A stretch of DNA of 32,932 bases from Geobacteraceae bacterium (GTDB lineage Bacteria > Desulfobacterota > Desulfuromonadia > Desulfuromonadales > Desulfuromonadaceae), in contig JAIVHC010000010.1 of the NCBI GenBank assembly GCA_020201305.1, positions 1 through 32,932 on the forward strand. Reading direction: 5' to 3'. Positions within the stretch are counted from its first letter, which is position 1. Each line of letters starts with the position of its first letter. A program made the position numbers and the translations under genes. The notes beneath the pieces were generated by a model that was not told the DNA's origin, did no database searches, and worked only from the letters and a program-made list of their open reading frames with translations. Positions 11,718 through 22,613 of the stretch are shown piece by piece.

Positions 11718-11773
11718 TGATTCGTACTCCGCGCAGAAGTTGAGTTTAATATATACCAATTTAGAGGGTAGTT

Positions 11774-11887
11774 ATGAAGGTTCGCGCGTCAGTAAAAGAA
11801 ATTTGTGATAAATGTAAGCTCATCAAGCGTAAAGGTGTTTTGCGTGTGATTTGTGATAATCCTAAGCATAAGCAGAAGCAGGGCTAG
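11774..11887 (+). CDS. rpmJ: 50S ribosomal protein L36 (C+ zinc form)
   Basis: 37 aa [37 protein letters not shown]; short ORF not in the supplied track. Confidence 0.96.
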   Translation: MKVRASVKEICDKCKLIKRKGVLRVICDNPKHKQKQG

Positions 11888-11905
11888 GTCAGGGAGGATA
11901 AAACG

Positions 11906-12274
11906 TTGGCACGTATAGCAGGAATAGATTTACCTAAAAACAAACGTATTGAAATTGCGCTGACCTACATTTATGGTGTTGGCCATTCAACTGCACAGAA
12001 CATTCTATCTCAGGCAGGAGTCAGTCCGGATACTCGCACGGATGATTTGACTGAGGCTGAAGTCGGTTTTATCCGTAAGGTAATTGACGCTGACCTTAAA
12101 GTAGAAGGTGATCTGCGGCGTGAGGTTTCTATGAATATCAAACGCCTTATGGATCTTGGATGTTACCGTGGATTGCGTCATCGCCGTGGGTTGCCTGTTC
12201 GCGGGCAGAAAACCAAAACCAACGCGCGTACCCGCAAGGGACCTCGCAAAACTGTAGCAGGTAAGAAGAAATAA
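11906..12274 (+). CDS. rpsM: 30S ribosomal protein S13
   Basis: TTG start; [25 protein letters not shown]...[21 protein letters not shown]. Confidence 0.97.
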   Translation: MARIAGIDLPKNKRIEIALTYIYGVGHSTAQNILSQAGVSPDTRTDDLTEAEVGFIRKVIDADLKVEGDLRREVSMNIKRLMDLGCYRGLRHRRGLPVRGQKTKTNARTRKGPRKTVAGKKK

Positions 12275-12285
12275 TTGGAGGAACG

Positions 12286-12557
12286 ATGGCTAAGCCAGGT
12301 AAAAAAGTCGTACGCAAGGCTAAAGTAAAAAAGAATGTAGTTAACGGTGTTGCGCATAGGTAGCTGCTGAGGAAGCGGCTAAAAAAGCGCAGGAGCATGG
12401 TCTTCGTAGTTTGGAAGTTTGTGTTAAAGGTCCTGGTTCCGGACGTGAGTCAGCGTTGCGTGCCCTTCAGGCTGCGGGGCTCAATGTTACCATGATTAAG
12501 GACGTAACTCCCATTCCTCACAACGGATGTCGTCCCCCCAAACGCCGCCGCGTATAA
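12286..12557 (+). pseudogene. rpsK: 30S ribosomal protein S11 with an internal out-of-frame deletion (about 124 nt missing; probable assembly artefact)
   Basis: Starts MAKPGKKVVRKAKVKKNVVNGVAH then stops at TAG. In another frame from about 12361 it resumes [65 protein letters not shown]. The middle (IxSTFNNTIVTITD...-like) is absent. Confidence 0.9.
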
Positions 12558-12601
12558 CAGGTTATCTGATACACTGACGGTAAAGATTAGAGGATTAATA
12601 A

Positions 12602-13222
12602 ATGGCAAAAAATTTCACACCTAAAGGCAAAATTGTTCGCCGTCTTGGCGTCAATATTTATGGTAATCCCAAGTATGATCGTTTGCTGGAACGGCGCCCC
12701 ACCCCTCCCGGTGAGCATGGTGCTGCGAGAAAGGGAAAACCTTCAGATTACTCCCGTCAGCTGCAGGAAAAGCAGAAGGTGCGCTTTTGTTATGGCCTGA
12801 GTGAGAAACAGTTCCGCAGTGTTTTTGTCAAAGCTAAGGCCATGAAGGGTATAGCTGGACATAACATGTTAGAACTTCTGGAGCGGAGACTGGACAATAT
12901 GGTCTACCGCCTTGGGATGGCTTCTTCGCGTGCTGAAGCACGGGTTTTTGTTCGACACGGTCATTACCTTGTTAATGGACGTAAAGTTAATATCCCTTCT
13001 GCGCTTGTAAGTCCCGGTGATGTGATTGAAGTGCGGGAAAAGAGTCGCAAAATCGAGAAGATAGTTGAGGCCCTTGACGGTGTAATGCGTCGTGGAATTC
13101 CCTCCTGGCTTGAACTCGAACGCGATGCTTTTAAGGGTACAGTAAAGACCGCCCCTGTACGTGAAGAGCTTACTTCACCAGCTATTGAAGAGCAGTTGAT
13201 TGTTGAGCTTTACTCTAAGTAA
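12602..13222 (+). CDS. rpsD: 30S ribosomal protein S4
   Basis: 206 aa; S4 RNA-binding domain LERRLDNMVYRLGMASSRAEARVFVRHGHYLVNGRKVNIPS. Confidence 0.97.
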   Translation: MAKNFTPKGKIVRRLGVNIYGNPKYDRLLERRPTPPGEHGAARKGKPSDYSRQLQEKQKVRFCYGLSEKQFRSVFVKAKAMKGIAGHNMLELLERRLDNMVYRLGMASSRAEARVFVRHGHYLVNGRKVNIPSALVSPGDVIEVREKSRKIEKIVEALDGVMRRGIPSWLELERDAFKGTVKTAPVREELTSPAIEEQLIVELYSK

Positions 13223-13265
13223 TTGAATTCAAACAATCGACAACCCTTTTCAACGGAGCTGATAC

Positions 13266-14282
13266 ATGTATAAAAATTGGCGTGACTTTATCAAGCCTAA
13301 GCAATTGCAGGTTGACAGCCGTACCCTTACTGAATCATATGGTAAGTTTACTGCAGAGCCCTTTGAGCGTGGGTTTGGTATAACTATAGGTAATTCTTTA
13401 CGCAGAATTCTACTTTCTTCTCTTCAGGGTGCAGCGATAACTTCTGTGCGCATTAAAGGGGTGTTGCACGAATTCTCCACCATCCCTGGCGTGACCGAAG
13501 ATGTGACAGATGTTATCCTGAATCTTAAGTCTGTCCTGGTTCGTCTTGAAGGAGATGAGAGTCGGAATGTGCGTATTGTAAAAAAAGGCGCCGGTGAGAT
13601 CACCGCTGGAGATATCATTACTGATTCCAACGTTGAGATTCTTAATCCGGAGCAGCACATTGCTACCTGTGTTAAAGAAGCAGATGTAGAGATCGACATG
13701 TTGGTGTCTATGGGCAAAGGATATGTCACTGCAGATAAAAACAGGGACGAAAAAGCACCCGTAGGAACTATCCCTATCGATGCAATATTCTCTCCCATCA
13801 AGAAGGTTAGCTATACAATAACCAATGCACGTGTGGGTCAGATTACTGATTACGATAAGCTTACCCTCGAAGTATGGACTGATGGCAGTGTTCAGCCTGA
13901 AGATTCCATTGCGTATGCGGCTAAAATTCTGAAAGAACATCTGCAGATGTTCATCAATTTTGATGAAGAGCAGATTCCGGATGAAGAGACGGAAGAGGAA
14001 GAGGTTTATAAGATCAACGAAAACCTTTATCGCAGTGTAGAGGAGCTTGAGCTATCTGTACGCAGTGCCAACTGTCTCAAGAACGCAGAGATCTCCCTTA
14101 TCGGTGACCTGGTGCAGAAGACAGAGGCCGAGATGCTAAAAACGCAGAATTTCGGGCGTAAATCGTTGAATGAGATTAAAGATATTCTGGCCGATATGGG
14201 ACTCACACTGGGAATGAAATTAGATAATTTCCCCGATCCGGAGTACCTGAAGGTTTTGCAGAAAGGACGTGAGGAGATTTGA
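13266..14282 (+). CDS. rpoA: RNA polymerase alpha subunit
   Basis: 338 aa; [36 protein letters not shown]; alpha-[16 protein letters not shown]...[10 protein letters not shown]. Confidence 0.98.
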   Translation: MYKNWRDFIKPKQLQVDSRTLTESYGKFTAEPFERGFGITIGNSLRRILLSSLQGAAITSVRIKGVLHEFSTIPGVTEDVTDVILNLKSVLVRLEGDESRNVRIVKKGAGEITAGDIITDSNVEILNPEQHIATCVKEADVEIDMLVSMGKGYVTADKNRDEKAPVGTIPIDAIFSPIKKVSYTITNARVGQITDYDKLTLEVWTDGSVQPEDSIAYAAKILKEHLQMFINFDEEQIPDEETEEEEVYKINENLYRSVEELELSVRSANCLKNAEISLIGDLVQKTEAEMLKTQNFGRKSLNEIKDILADMGLTLGMKLDNFPDPEYLKVLQKGREEI

Positions 14283-14316
14283 TCTCCTTTGCGGATAGAG
14301 GAAAGGACGAACTGAT

Positions 14317-14697
14317 ATGCGGCACAATAAAAGTGGCAGACGTTTAGGACGTAACAGCAGCCATAGAAAAGCTATGTTGCGCAATATGGTAACATCTCTG
14401 CTGGATCAGGAAAAAATAACGACAACTGATGCCAGAGCGAAAGAATTACGCAAACTGGCCGAGAAGATGATTACCCTGGGCAAAAAGGGTGACTTGCATG
14501 CACGGCGTCAGGCGCTATCCGTAATTCAGGATAAAAAGGTTGTAGCGAAGCTGTTTGATCGTCTTGCACCCCGCTATGCTGAGCGCAATGGTGGATACAC
14601 ACGTATCATGAAAGTCGGAAATCGTGCAGGAGATAATGCTCCGGTTTCCATCATTGAATTTGTCGAGCACGATCAATCAGTTGCAACAGCTGAGTAA
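14317..14697 (+). CDS. rplQ: 50S ribosomal protein L17
   Basis: [54 protein letters not shown]. Confidence 0.98.
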   Translation: MRHNKSGRRLGRNSSHRKAMLRNMVTSLLDQEKITTTDARAKELRKLAEKMITLGKKGDLHARRQALSVIQDKKVVAKLFDRLAPRYAERNGGYTRIMKVGNRAGDNAPVSIIEFVEHDQSVATAE

Positions 14698-14718
14698 TTC
14701 TGATGCACATACGCTGAC

Positions 14719-14752
14719 AAAAAAAGGCAAGGGGTGACCCTTGCCTTTTTTT
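14719..14752. terminator. Intrinsic (possibly bidirectional) terminator between rplQ and trpE
   Basis: Perfect 15-bp stem aaaaaaaggcaaggg / cccttgccttttttt with gtga loop and U-tract. Confidence 0.93.
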
Positions 14753-14781
14753 CGTTTTATCACCTTCCGGGTAGTTCTATT

Positions 14782-16266
14782 ATGACTGTTTATCCATCTT
14801 TTACTGAGTTTGTGAATCTAGTTGCGCAGGGCAATATCGTACCTGTGTATACTGAAATTCTCGCAGACATGGAAACTCCCGTGTCGGCGTTCAAGAAAAT
14901 TGATCGAGGTAATTGGTCATATTTGCTTGAAAGTGTAGAGGGGGGTGAGAAATGGGGACGTTATTCAATTCTGGGCTCGGGTGAAGCGAGTGTGTTTCGC
15001 TCCCGCGGAGATTATTTCCAGATTTTACGTAATGATATTGAACAACGCCAGGGGCATTCGACCTCTCCTCTGGATGAACTTGAAGCGATGTTTTCTTCCT
15101 ATGAACCGGTTATCAATACTGCACTGCCGCGTTTTTTTGGTGGCGCTGTAGGATATTGTGCATACGACATGGTACGTTTTTTTGAAAAACTCCCTGATGC
15201 CAATCCCGCTGCGCATGATGCATGGGATTGTTGTTTTGTGTTTTCTGATACTCTGCTTATTTTTGATAATAAAGAGCACAAGGTTAAAGTTATTCACAAT
15301 GTCCATGTAGATAGTGATGTTTCCGATTTAGAGGATGTGTACGCGTCCGCATGTGCTGAAATTGAAGCAACTTGTGCGATGCTCCGCGAGCCCCTTTCAT
15401 ATAGCAATGGGGAACCATGCAGGCAACCGATTGAACTCAAGCCAAATTTTACCCCGACAGCGTTCGAGGATGCTGTTTTGAAAGCCAAGGAGTACGTGCG
15501 CAGCGGAGACGTGATTCAGGTGGTGTTGTCCCAGTGTTTCAGTGGAAAGTCTGAAGTTGATCCCTTTGATATCTACCGGAGTTTGCGTACTATAAATCCA
15601 TCTCCATACATGTTTTACTTGCGTATGCAGGATACGGCAGTGGTGGGTGCTTCACCTGAAGTGTTGGTGCGTAAGGAGGAGCGTGACGTGGTTGTGCGCC
15701 CGATTGCGGGCACGCGCCCGCGCGGTGCAACGCCGGACGAAGATATCGCCTTCGAACATGAGCTGCTCGCAGATCCTAAGGAAGTTGCAGAACATATTAT
15801 GCTGGTGGATCTGGGACGCAACGATCTGGGGCGCATCTGCACTACAGGCTCAGTTGAGGTTGACGCGTTCAAAAACATCGAACGCTACTCTCATGTTATG
15901 CACATAGTATCCAATGTTCGCGGAAAATTGCGCTCAGAATACAACGCGTTTGACGCCTTGCGTGCTACATTTCCAACCGGGACCTTAAGTGGTGCACCTA
16001 AAATTCGTGCTATGGAGATAATCGACGAACTTGAGCCGCAACGTCGCGGGATTTATGGCGGAGCGGTGGGGTACTTTTCCTATACCGGTAATATGGATAT
16101 GGCCATTGCGATCCGTACCCTTGTGATTCAGGATGGGGAGATTTTTTTGCAGGCCGGAGCCGGAATCGTGGCTGACTCCGATCCGCGTGCAGAATATCAG
16201 GAGACCGTCAACAAAGCACGTGGCGTTATGCAGGCCATCCGCATGGCTGAGGAGGGTCTGGTCTGA
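14782..16266 (+). CDS. trpE: Anthranilate synthase component I
   Basis: [68 protein letters not shown]. Confidence 0.96.
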   Translation: MTVYPSFTEFVNLVAQGNIVPVYTEILADMETPVSAFKKIDRGNWSYLLESVEGGEKWGRYSILGSGEASVFRSRGDYFQILRNDIEQRQGHSTSPLDELEAMFSSYEPVINTALPRFFGGAVGYCAYDMVRFFEKLPDANPAAHDAWDCCFVFSDTLLIFDNKEHKVKVIHNVHVDSDVSDLEDVYASACAEIEATCAMLREPLSYSNGEPCRQPIELKPNFTPTAFEDAVLKAKEYVRSGDVIQVVLSQCFSGKSEVDPFDIYRSLRTINPSPYMFYLRMQDTAVVGASPEVLVRKEERDVVVRPIAGTRPRGATPDEDIAFEHELLADPKEVAEHIMLVDLGRNDLGRICTTGSVEVDAFKNIERYSHVMHIVSNVRGKLRSEYNAFDALRATFPTGTLSGAPKIRAMEIIDELEPQRRGIYGGAVGYFSYTGNMDMAIAIRTLVIQDGEIFLQAGAGIVADSDPRAEYQETVNKARGVMQAIRMAEEGLV

Positions 16267-16627
16267 TGTTGCTCATGATTGATAATTATGACTCCTTTAC
16301 CTATAATCTGGTGCAGTACTTCGGGCAACTGGGCGAGGAGGTAGGGGTCTTTCGCAATGATGCCATAGATATCGCGGGAATACGTGCACTTAAACCCGAT
16401 CTGCTGGTGATCTCTCCCGGCCCATGTGATCCGGATCAGGCGGGCATTTCCCTTGATGTAGTGCGCAATTTTGCGGGCAAGATCCCCCTCTTGGGGGTGT
16501 GCCTCGGGCATCAGGCCATCGGTAGAGCATTCGGCGGCGATATTGTGCGCGCCCCAGAACTTATGCATGGTAAAAACTATTGCAGAATTTTCTCGATCTG
16601 GGCAAGGATTACGGAGTTCGAACATGA
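16266..16627 (+). pseudogene. trpG: Anthranilate synthase component II with an internal out-of-frame deletion (roughly 200-230 nt missing)
   Basis: N-terminus [24 protein letters not shown]...[29 protein letters not shown] is normal. After about 16575 the TrpG-like tail [16 protein letters not shown] is in another frame and the QFHPES active-site region is missing. Stop overlaps trpD start (ATGA). Confidence 0.88.
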
Positions 16628-17673
16628 TTAAGGAAGCGATTGCGCAGTTGGTTGAGGGACGAAACCTCCCCGAAGGGGTTATGGTTGAAGTGATGCATCA
16701 AATCATGGGAGGTGAGGTCACTCCGGCTCAGATCGCATCCTTTATAACTGCTTTGCGCATGAAGGGCGAGACGGTAGAGGAGATCAGCGGTGCCGCCCGG
16801 GTAATGCGCGCTCGTGCTACCCCGATTCAAGTGGGTGCTGGTGTCGATATCGACCGTGAAGAGATCAACGCGGAGCGTGAAACCATTATCGACACCTGTG
16901 GCACCGGGGGGAGTGGAACCAAAACCTTCAACATCTCCACTACCGTCGCTATTGTCATCGCGGCATGCGGGGTCAAGGTAGCCAAGCATGGAAATCGCAG
17001 CGTATCCTCCGCATGTGGAAGTGCCGACGTCCTCGAACAGCTTGGGGTGAACCTTGATGTCTCGGTAGCAACAGTAGAGAAGGCGGTAAATGAGATAAAT
17101 GTCGGCTTTCTGTATGCTCCTGCTCTGCATGGAGCGATGAAGTTCGCCATTGGACCCCGCCGGGAGATCGGAATTCGCACTATTTTTAATCTTCTAGGCC
17201 CCCTCACGAACCCTGCCGCGGCCAATCATCAGGTTCTGGGGGTGTATCGCGAGGATTTGGTTGAACCCATCGCTCAGGTATTGTTACGCCTGGGTTGCCG
17301 ACGTGGATTTGTGGTTCACGGTCTTGACGGTATGGATGAGATTACCCTCACAACCCAAACCCGCATCGCGAGTATTGAAGATGGCCGGGTTGAGGTGTTC
17401 CTCCTTGATCCAGAGGATCTGGGCTTTAAATGCTGTACCCTGGAAGAGATCAAGGGCGGCGATGCCGAATGTAATGCGCGTATTATACAGGATATACTCG
17501 GCGGCAAACCTGGGCCCAAGCGGGATATTGTGGTGTTGAACAGCGCGTACGCACTCGTGGCGGCGCAGCAAACTCCGAGTATTGAGGATGGCATTCGCAT
17601 GGCGCAGGAAGCAATTGACCACGGAGATGCTCGTGCCAAGCTTGCCGAACTCGTAAGGATCACGAATACATGA
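16624..17673 (+). CDS. trpD: Anthranilate phosphoribosyltransferase
   Basis: [45 protein letters not shown]. Confidence 0.97.
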   Translation: MIKEAIAQLVEGRNLPEGVMVEVMHQIMGGEVTPAQIASFITALRMKGETVEEISGAARVMRARATPIQVGAGVDIDREEINAERETIIDTCGTGGSGTKTFNISTTVAIVIAACGVKVAKHGNRSVSSACGSADVLEQLGVNLDVSVATVEKAVNEINVGFLYAPALHGAMKFAIGPRREIGIRTIFNLLGPLTNPAAANHQVLGVYREDLVEPIAQVLLRLGCRRGFVVHGLDGMDEITLTTQTRIASIEDGRVEVFLLDPEDLGFKCCTLEEIKGGDAECNARIIQDILGGKPGPKRDIVVLNSAYALVAAQQTPSIEDGIRMAQEAIDHGDARAKLAELVRITNT

Positions 17674-18497
17674 TATTAGATAAAATTCTGGCGCATAAGC
17701 TTCATGAGGTGCGCGTCGCAAAAGAAAGTACCCCACAGCATGTTCTCGAACAGCGCAGTAGTGAATTGCCTGCCTGTCGCGGATTTGAGCGACGCCTACG
17801 TCATGTGGCAGAAAACGGAACTGCTATAATTGCCGAGGTCAAAAAGGGATCTCCCTCCAGGGGGGTGATTCGGGAAGACTTTGATCCCCTTGCTATTGCG
17901 CAAGGGTATGCAGAAGCCGGGGCCGCGTGCCTGTCGGTGTTGACCGATTCAAGGTTTTTTCTCGGTAGCCTGGACAATTTGGAACTGATAGCGCAGAACC
18001 TTGCTCTTCCCCTATTGCGCAAGGATTTCATCGTAGATCCATATCAGATCTACGAATCCCGAGTACACGGAGCAGATGCAGTGCTGCTTATCGCCGCCGC
18101 TCTCGAAAGTACCCAACTCCAGGAGTATCAGTCCCTGGCACATGCATTAGGGCTGGATGTCCTCATCGAGGTACATAACCTGGCGGAACTAAATATGGTG
18201 TTGCGGGAACCGTGCACCATGGTAGGGATTAACAACCGCTGTCTGGATTCCTTTGTGACCGATCTGCGCGTGACCGAGCGTCTCATGCCGCATATCGATC
18301 CCGGTATGTTAGTGGTGTCTGAAAGCGGTATCAACTCGAGAAGCGATATTGAGACCCTGAAGAATGCAGGAGCGAGGGCTTTTCTGGTGGGGGAAAGCCT
18401 TATGCGTGAGCATGACTATAAAGCCAAATTACGCGAACTCAGCGGCAGGTCCCAGGAAGGAAATCCGCCTGGTATCAGTGCGGATGGCAACGCATAG
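17670..18497 (+). CDS. trpC: Indole-3-glycerol phosphate synthase
   Basis: [58 protein letters not shown]. Confidence 0.97.
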   Translation: MILDKILAHKLHEVRVAKESTPQHVLEQRSSELPACRGFERRLRHVAENGTAIIAEVKKGSPSRGVIREDFDPLAIAQGYAEAGAACLSVLTDSRFFLGSLDNLELIAQNLALPLLRKDFIVDPYQIYESRVHGADAVLLIAAALESTQLQEYQSLAHALGLDVLIEVHNLAELNMVLREPCTMVGINNRCLDSFVTDLRVTERLMPHIDPGMLVVSESGINSRSDIETLKNAGARAFLVGESLMREHDYKAKLRELSGRSQEGNPPGISADGNA

Positions 18498-18499
18498 CC

Positions 18500-19150
18500 A
18501 TGAGTGTTACACTTGCGCAGCAGAGGGTTAGAACAAAAATTTGCGGTATAACCTCGGCGGAAGATGCCCGTATGGCTGTTGCTGCCGGAGCCGATGCCAT
18601 CGGTCTGGTGTTTTATCGCGGAAGTAAACGCTGTGTAGATGTGGAGCAGGCACACCGGATCTGCGCCGCGCTGCCTCCATTTGTCACCCGCGTGGGACTT
18701 TTTGTTAATGAAGATGCCGAGACAATCCGCACCACCGTAGCCAGCTGTGAATTGGATATAGCCCAGCTGCATGGGGATGAAGATGCGGAAGGGTGCTTCA
18801 TTCCCGGGGTGAGGGTGGTAAAGGCTTTGCGCCTGCGCGAGGACACGGATATCCATGTGTGCGAGCCATACTGCAATGCGGGAGTAGAGGCTTTTTTGCT
18901 TGATGCCTGGGTCAAGGATGTCTATGGAGGTACGGGGACATGTGCCCCCTGGGATACTGCAGCACGCTTTGCGCGTGAGCATGACATCATCCTTGCCGGG
19001 GGCTTGAATCCAGCCAATGTGGCTGCGGCCATAGAGCATGTGAAACCTTACGCCGTGGATGTCTCCAGTGGAGTTGAGCGGAGCGCAGGGGTTAAAGATC
19101 CGCAGAAAGTGCGCACTTTTATTGCCAACGTTCTGCATTTAGCAGAATAG
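18500..19150 (+). CDS. trpF: Phosphoribosylanthranilate isomerase
   Basis: KICGITSAEDA, AQLHGDE, LAGGLNPANV, VDVSSGVE. Confidence 0.96.
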   Translation: MSVTLAQQRVRTKICGITSAEDARMAVAAGADAIGLVFYRGSKRCVDVEQAHRICAALPPFVTRVGLFVNEDAETIRTTVASCELDIAQLHGDEDAEGCFIPGVRVVKALRLREDTDIHVCEPYCNAGVEAFLLDAWVKDVYGGTGTCAPWDTAARFAREHDIILAGGLNPANVAAAIEHVKPYAVDVSSGVERSAGVKDPQKVRTFIANVLHLAE

Positions 19151-19243
19151 CTGCAATAGAAAAGCCCCACCGCCCCAAAGTCTGCCGACATCGAATTGCG
19201 GGGCTATACACAGCGCACGGGAAGTTTTACAGGAGAATTTTTT

Positions 19244-20437
19244 ATGTATACATATCCAGACGCACAGGGGAACTTCGGTCCTTTCGGGGGGCGCTATGTG
19301 GCGGAAACGCTGATGCCTGCCCTGCTGGAATTGGAGGAGGGTTATGCGGCCGCATGCGCCGATCCGGAATTTGCGCAGGAACTAGATTATTATCTGCACA
19401 ACTATGTGGGACGTCCCAATCCTCTGTATCATGCGGAACGCTTGAGTGAGCATCTCGGCGGTGCGCAGATATATCTTAAGCGTGAAGACCTCAACCATAC
19501 CGGAGCGCACAAGGTCAACAATACCGTGGGGCAGATACTTCTGGCACGGCGCATGGGCAAGGGCAAGGTCATTGCGGAAACCGGAGCGGGGCAGCACGGT
19601 GTGGCCACCGCTACGGTGGCTGCACGTTTCGGCTTGCAGTGTGATGTGTTCATGGGCGAGGAGGATATGCGGCGCCAATCCCTCAATGTATTCCGTATGA
19701 AACTCCTGGGAGCCGAGGTGCATCCGGTTAACAGCGGCACCGCGACCCTCAAGGATGCCATGAATGACGCGCTGCGCTACTGGGTAAGCAATGTGCGCGA
19801 CACCTTTTATGTTATCGGTACCGTTGCGGGACCTCATCCGTATCCGAAAATGGTGCGCGATTTCCAGGCTGTCATCGGGCGCGAGACCAAGGAACAGTTG
19901 CAGAAGAAGGTCGGACGTCTGCCCGATGTGTTGTTGGCGTGCATTGGCGGTGGTTCTAATGCCATGGGGCTGTTTTATCCCTTTGTCAACGATAAGCAGG
20001 TGCGTATGATAGGAGTGGAAGCGGCAGGGCACGGAATCGAGAGTGGGAAGCACGCTGCGAGTATAGGTGCTGGAGGGATTGGCATATTGCATGGCAACAA
20101 GACCTTTCTGCTTCAAAGTGCAGATGGGCAGATAGCGCACGCTCACTCCATCTCCGCCGGGCTTGATTACCCAGGCGTGGGTCCGGAACATGCGCTGCTC
20201 CATGAGCTCAAACGCGCCGAATATGTCTCCATTACCGATGCAGAAGCACTCGAAGGGTTCAAGCTGCTCAGCGAACTCGAGGGGATTATTCCAGCCCTGG
20301 AGAGTGCCCACGCCATCGCCCAGGTGGTGAAGATGGCGCCGCAGATGGATAAGGAAAATAATATAGTGGTGTGCCTGTCCGGTCGTGGAGACAAGGACAT
20401 GCATACGGTAGCAGACGCCTTTGGCGTCAACCTTTAA
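19244..20437 (+). CDS. trpB: Tryptophan synthase beta subunit
   Basis: [30 protein letters not shown] (PLP Lys), [20 protein letters not shown]; aggag RBS before the ATG at 19244. Confidence 0.97.
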   Translation: MYTYPDAQGNFGPFGGRYVAETLMPALLELEEGYAAACADPEFAQELDYYLHNYVGRPNPLYHAERLSEHLGGAQIYLKREDLNHTGAHKVNNTVGQILLARRMGKGKVIAETGAGQHGVATATVAARFGLQCDVFMGEEDMRRQSLNVFRMKLLGAEVHPVNSGTATLKDAMNDALRYWVSNVRDTFYVIGTVAGPHPYPKMVRDFQAVIGRETKEQLQKKVGRLPDVLLACIGGGSNAMGLFYPFVNDKQVRMIGVEAAGHGIESGKHAASIGAGGIGILHGNKTFLLQSADGQIAHAHSISAGLDYPGVGPEHALLHELKRAEYVSITDAEALEGFKLLSELEGIIPALESAHAIAQVVKMAPQMDKENNIVVCLSGRGDKDMHTVADAFGVNL

Positions 20438-20446
20438 GGGGGATAG

Positions 20447-21754
20447 ATGCGTTTCGAAGAACTGGATATACCTGAACAACTGCGCCGCGGCATAGAGGCG
20501 CAGGGATTTACCGAACTTACCGAAGTACAGGAGCAGGCGATCCCTCTGGCCCTTGAGGGCAGGGATATTGCGGCTCAGGCGCAGACCGGCACCGGCAAGA
20601 CGGCCGCGTTTATTATCTCTTTGTATACGCGCCTCATGAATAGCTCCAGTAGCGCCGGCAAACAGCCCCGCGCCCTGGTGATCGCGCCAACGCGTGAACT
20701 GGTGGCGCAGATTGCCAGTGACGCCGAAGGGCTCACCGCCGATAGTCCCATAACCATGAAGGCGGTGTACGGGGGTGTCGATTACGATAAACAGCGCCAG
20801 GCTCTCGCGGCAGGGGTAGATGTTATTGTTGCCACGCCCGGACGTCTGATCGACTACGCAAAACAGAAGGTGTTTAACTTCAGCAAGATTGAGGTTCTGG
20901 TTATTGATGAAGCCGACCGTATGTTCGATATGGGTTTCATCCAGGACCTGCGTTTTATACTTCGGCGCCTGCCTGAGTACGACAAACGCCAGACCATGCT
21001 CTACTCCGCCACGTTATCCCCGCGGGTGATGGAACTGGCGTACGATTTTATGAATGACCCCGTCAAGATCCAGGTTGAGCCGGAACAAGTCACCGGTGCC
21101 GACATCGAGCAGGTGGTGTACCATGTAGGACGTTCGGAAAAAATTCCTTTCCTGCTGGGTCTTTTGCAGGGTCAGATGGCTGGCGGAAAGGTGATGGTAT
21201 TTGCCAACACCAAGCGTGAGACCGAATATGTTACCTCGGCGTTGCGTGAAAACGGGCATCGAGCGGCACTGATCTCCGGGGATTTGAACCAGCCCAAGCG
21301 GATGCGGATCCTGCAGGATTTTAAGGACGCCAAACTGGATGTTCTTGTCGCAACCGATGTCGCCTCGCGCGGCATTCATATTGATGATGTGACCCATGTG
21401 GTTAACTACGATGTTCCCCAGGATCCGGAAGATTACGTGCATCGCATCGGGCGGACTGCGCGTGCCGGGGCTACCGGCCTTGCAATTATGTTTGCCGATG
21501 AGGAACTGGTGTACAATCTCCCTCCCATTGAGGAATGCATCGGACATAAAATCCCTCATGATGTACCTATGGAGGAGATGTTCCGCTGGGATTTCAAACG
21601 CCCCCGCCGCCAGAAGCGCCGCCCGGCACCCGCGCCCAGAGGTAAAAAAGGTTCCGCACCCTCGAAGACCGCAGGCTCAGGTAAAGGAGGCGTGCGACCT
21701 AAGCCCGCGCCAAGGCGCAGACGCAATCCTAAGGATAATGAGCCGCGTACATGA
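20447..21754 (+). CDS. DEAD-box ATP-dependent RNA helicase (RhlB/RhlE-like) with basic C-terminal tail
   Basis: AQTGTGKT, PTRELVAQI, VIDEADRMFDMGF (DEAD), YSATL (SAT-like), VATDVASRGIHIDDVTHVVNYDVP, HRIGRTARAG; tail rich in R/K/P. Confidence 0.95.
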   Translation: MRFEELDIPEQLRRGIEAQGFTELTEVQEQAIPLALEGRDIAAQAQTGTGKTAAFIISLYTRLMNSSSSAGKQPRALVIAPTRELVAQIASDAEGLTADSPITMKAVYGGVDYDKQRQALAAGVDVIVATPGRLIDYAKQKVFNFSKIEVLVIDEADRMFDMGFIQDLRFILRRLPEYDKRQTMLYSATLSPRVMELAYDFMNDPVKIQVEPEQVTGADIEQVVYHVGRSEKIPFLLGLLQGQMAGGKVMVFANTKRETEYVTSALRENGHRAALISGDLNQPKRMRILQDFKDAKLDVLVATDVASRGIHIDDVTHVVNYDVPQDPEDYVHRIGRTARAGATGLAIMFADEELVYNLPPIEECIGHKIPHDVPMEEMFRWDFKRPRRQKRRPAPAPRGKKGSAPSKTAGSGKGGVRPKPAPRRRRNPKDNEPRT

Positions 21755-22428
21755 GTGAAAAGAGTACGTCCGCCGGCCTGCTTGAATGTAGTCGCTGCGG
21801 GCGTCTGCGTACCTTTATGGATGAACTCAGTCCGCGTAAGGGGTTGAGTAAATCAGACTACTGGAGCAAGCCGGTGCCCGGATTCGGCCCCGCACACGCG
21901 CGCGTGTGGCTTGTGGGGCTTGCACCCGGGGCACATGGGGCGAATCGGACCGGGCGTCCGTTTACCGGGGATGGTGCGGGGGATTTTATGTACCCCTTAT
22001 TGCACCAAGCGGGTTTTTGTTCTGCTCCGGGGCATGAAATCCGGGCGGATGACGGACTTGAACTCTATGATCTGTATATCAGCAATGCAGTAAAGTGCTT
22101 ACCCCCGGATAATAAGCCCAATGCAGCAGAGTTTGCAGCATGTAGAACCTGGTTGTTTCATGAATGGCAGATGCTCACGGAGGTAAAGGTCATTCTTGCC
22201 CTCGGGCGCGGAGCTTTTACCAGTTTGCTTCATTTTTTCAAGCAACAGGGGCAGATAACACGCCTGGCAGACTACCCTTTTGTGCATGCAGGGGCGTATA
22301 AGGTCGGAGAAACTCAATGGCTTGTGCCGTGTTATCACACCAGCCGCTACAATATTCAGACCGGGCGTATGACAGTGCAGATGTTCGTGGATGTGTGTGC
22401 ACAGATCCATATTCTCTTGCGTGGGTAG
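21751..22428 (+). CDS. Uracil-DNA glycosylase, family 5 (UDGb)-like, Fe-S type
   Basis: GLAPGAHGANRTGRPFTGDGAG motif 1 and CYHTSRYNIQTGRMT motif 2; CSRC plus KC...AC cysteines consistent with a 4Fe-4S cluster; ATGA overlap with helicase stop. Confidence 0.85.
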   Translation: MSEKSTSAGLLECSRCGRLRTFMDELSPRKGLSKSDYWSKPVPGFGPAHARVWLVGLAPGAHGANRTGRPFTGDGAGDFMYPLLHQAGFCSAPGHEIRADDGLELYDLYISNAVKCLPPDNKPNAAEFAACRTWLFHEWQMLTEVKVILALGRGAFTSLLHFFKQQGQITRLADYPFVHAGAYKVGETQWLVPCYHTSRYNIQTGRMTVQMFVDVCAQIHILLRG

Positions 22429-22566
22429 TACTGCGCTATGTGTGCAGCATTTCGATTCACCTCGTGTGTATCCTCTGTCAGGTTCCTTTTTGAATTTGAA
22501 TAAAAAAGCGGTTGAAAGGGGCACAGTCAATACCTTAAACTCAAACGTCAACTTTCAGGGACTTTT

Positions 22567-22613
22567 GCATCGACCAGGCCGGTATTTTTACCTTACTCCG
22601 GCATCGTCGATGC
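22567..22613. repeat. Interrupted inverted repeat in the trpA leader
   Basis: GCATCGAC (22567-22574) pairs with GTCGATGC (22606-22613); inner GCCGG (22578-22582) pairs with CCGGC (22598-22602); 3x3 internal loop; 15-nt terminal loop. Confidence 0.6.

Noticed and set aside
12286-12557. Programmed frameshifting or translational bypassing to make S11 (and TrpG, LptD, ClpA)
   Set aside because: The conserved middle segments are absent from the DNA, so no recoding could restore the protein.
16471-16623. N-terminal extension of the trpD ORF (400-aa version)
   Set aside because: It reads trpG sequence in the wrong frame; TrpD homology starts at MIKEAIAQL (16624).
19151-19243. agcccc...ggggct pairing in the trpF-trpB gap as a terminator/attenuator
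   Set aside because: Only about 6 bp, long loop, mismatched flanks and no U-tract.
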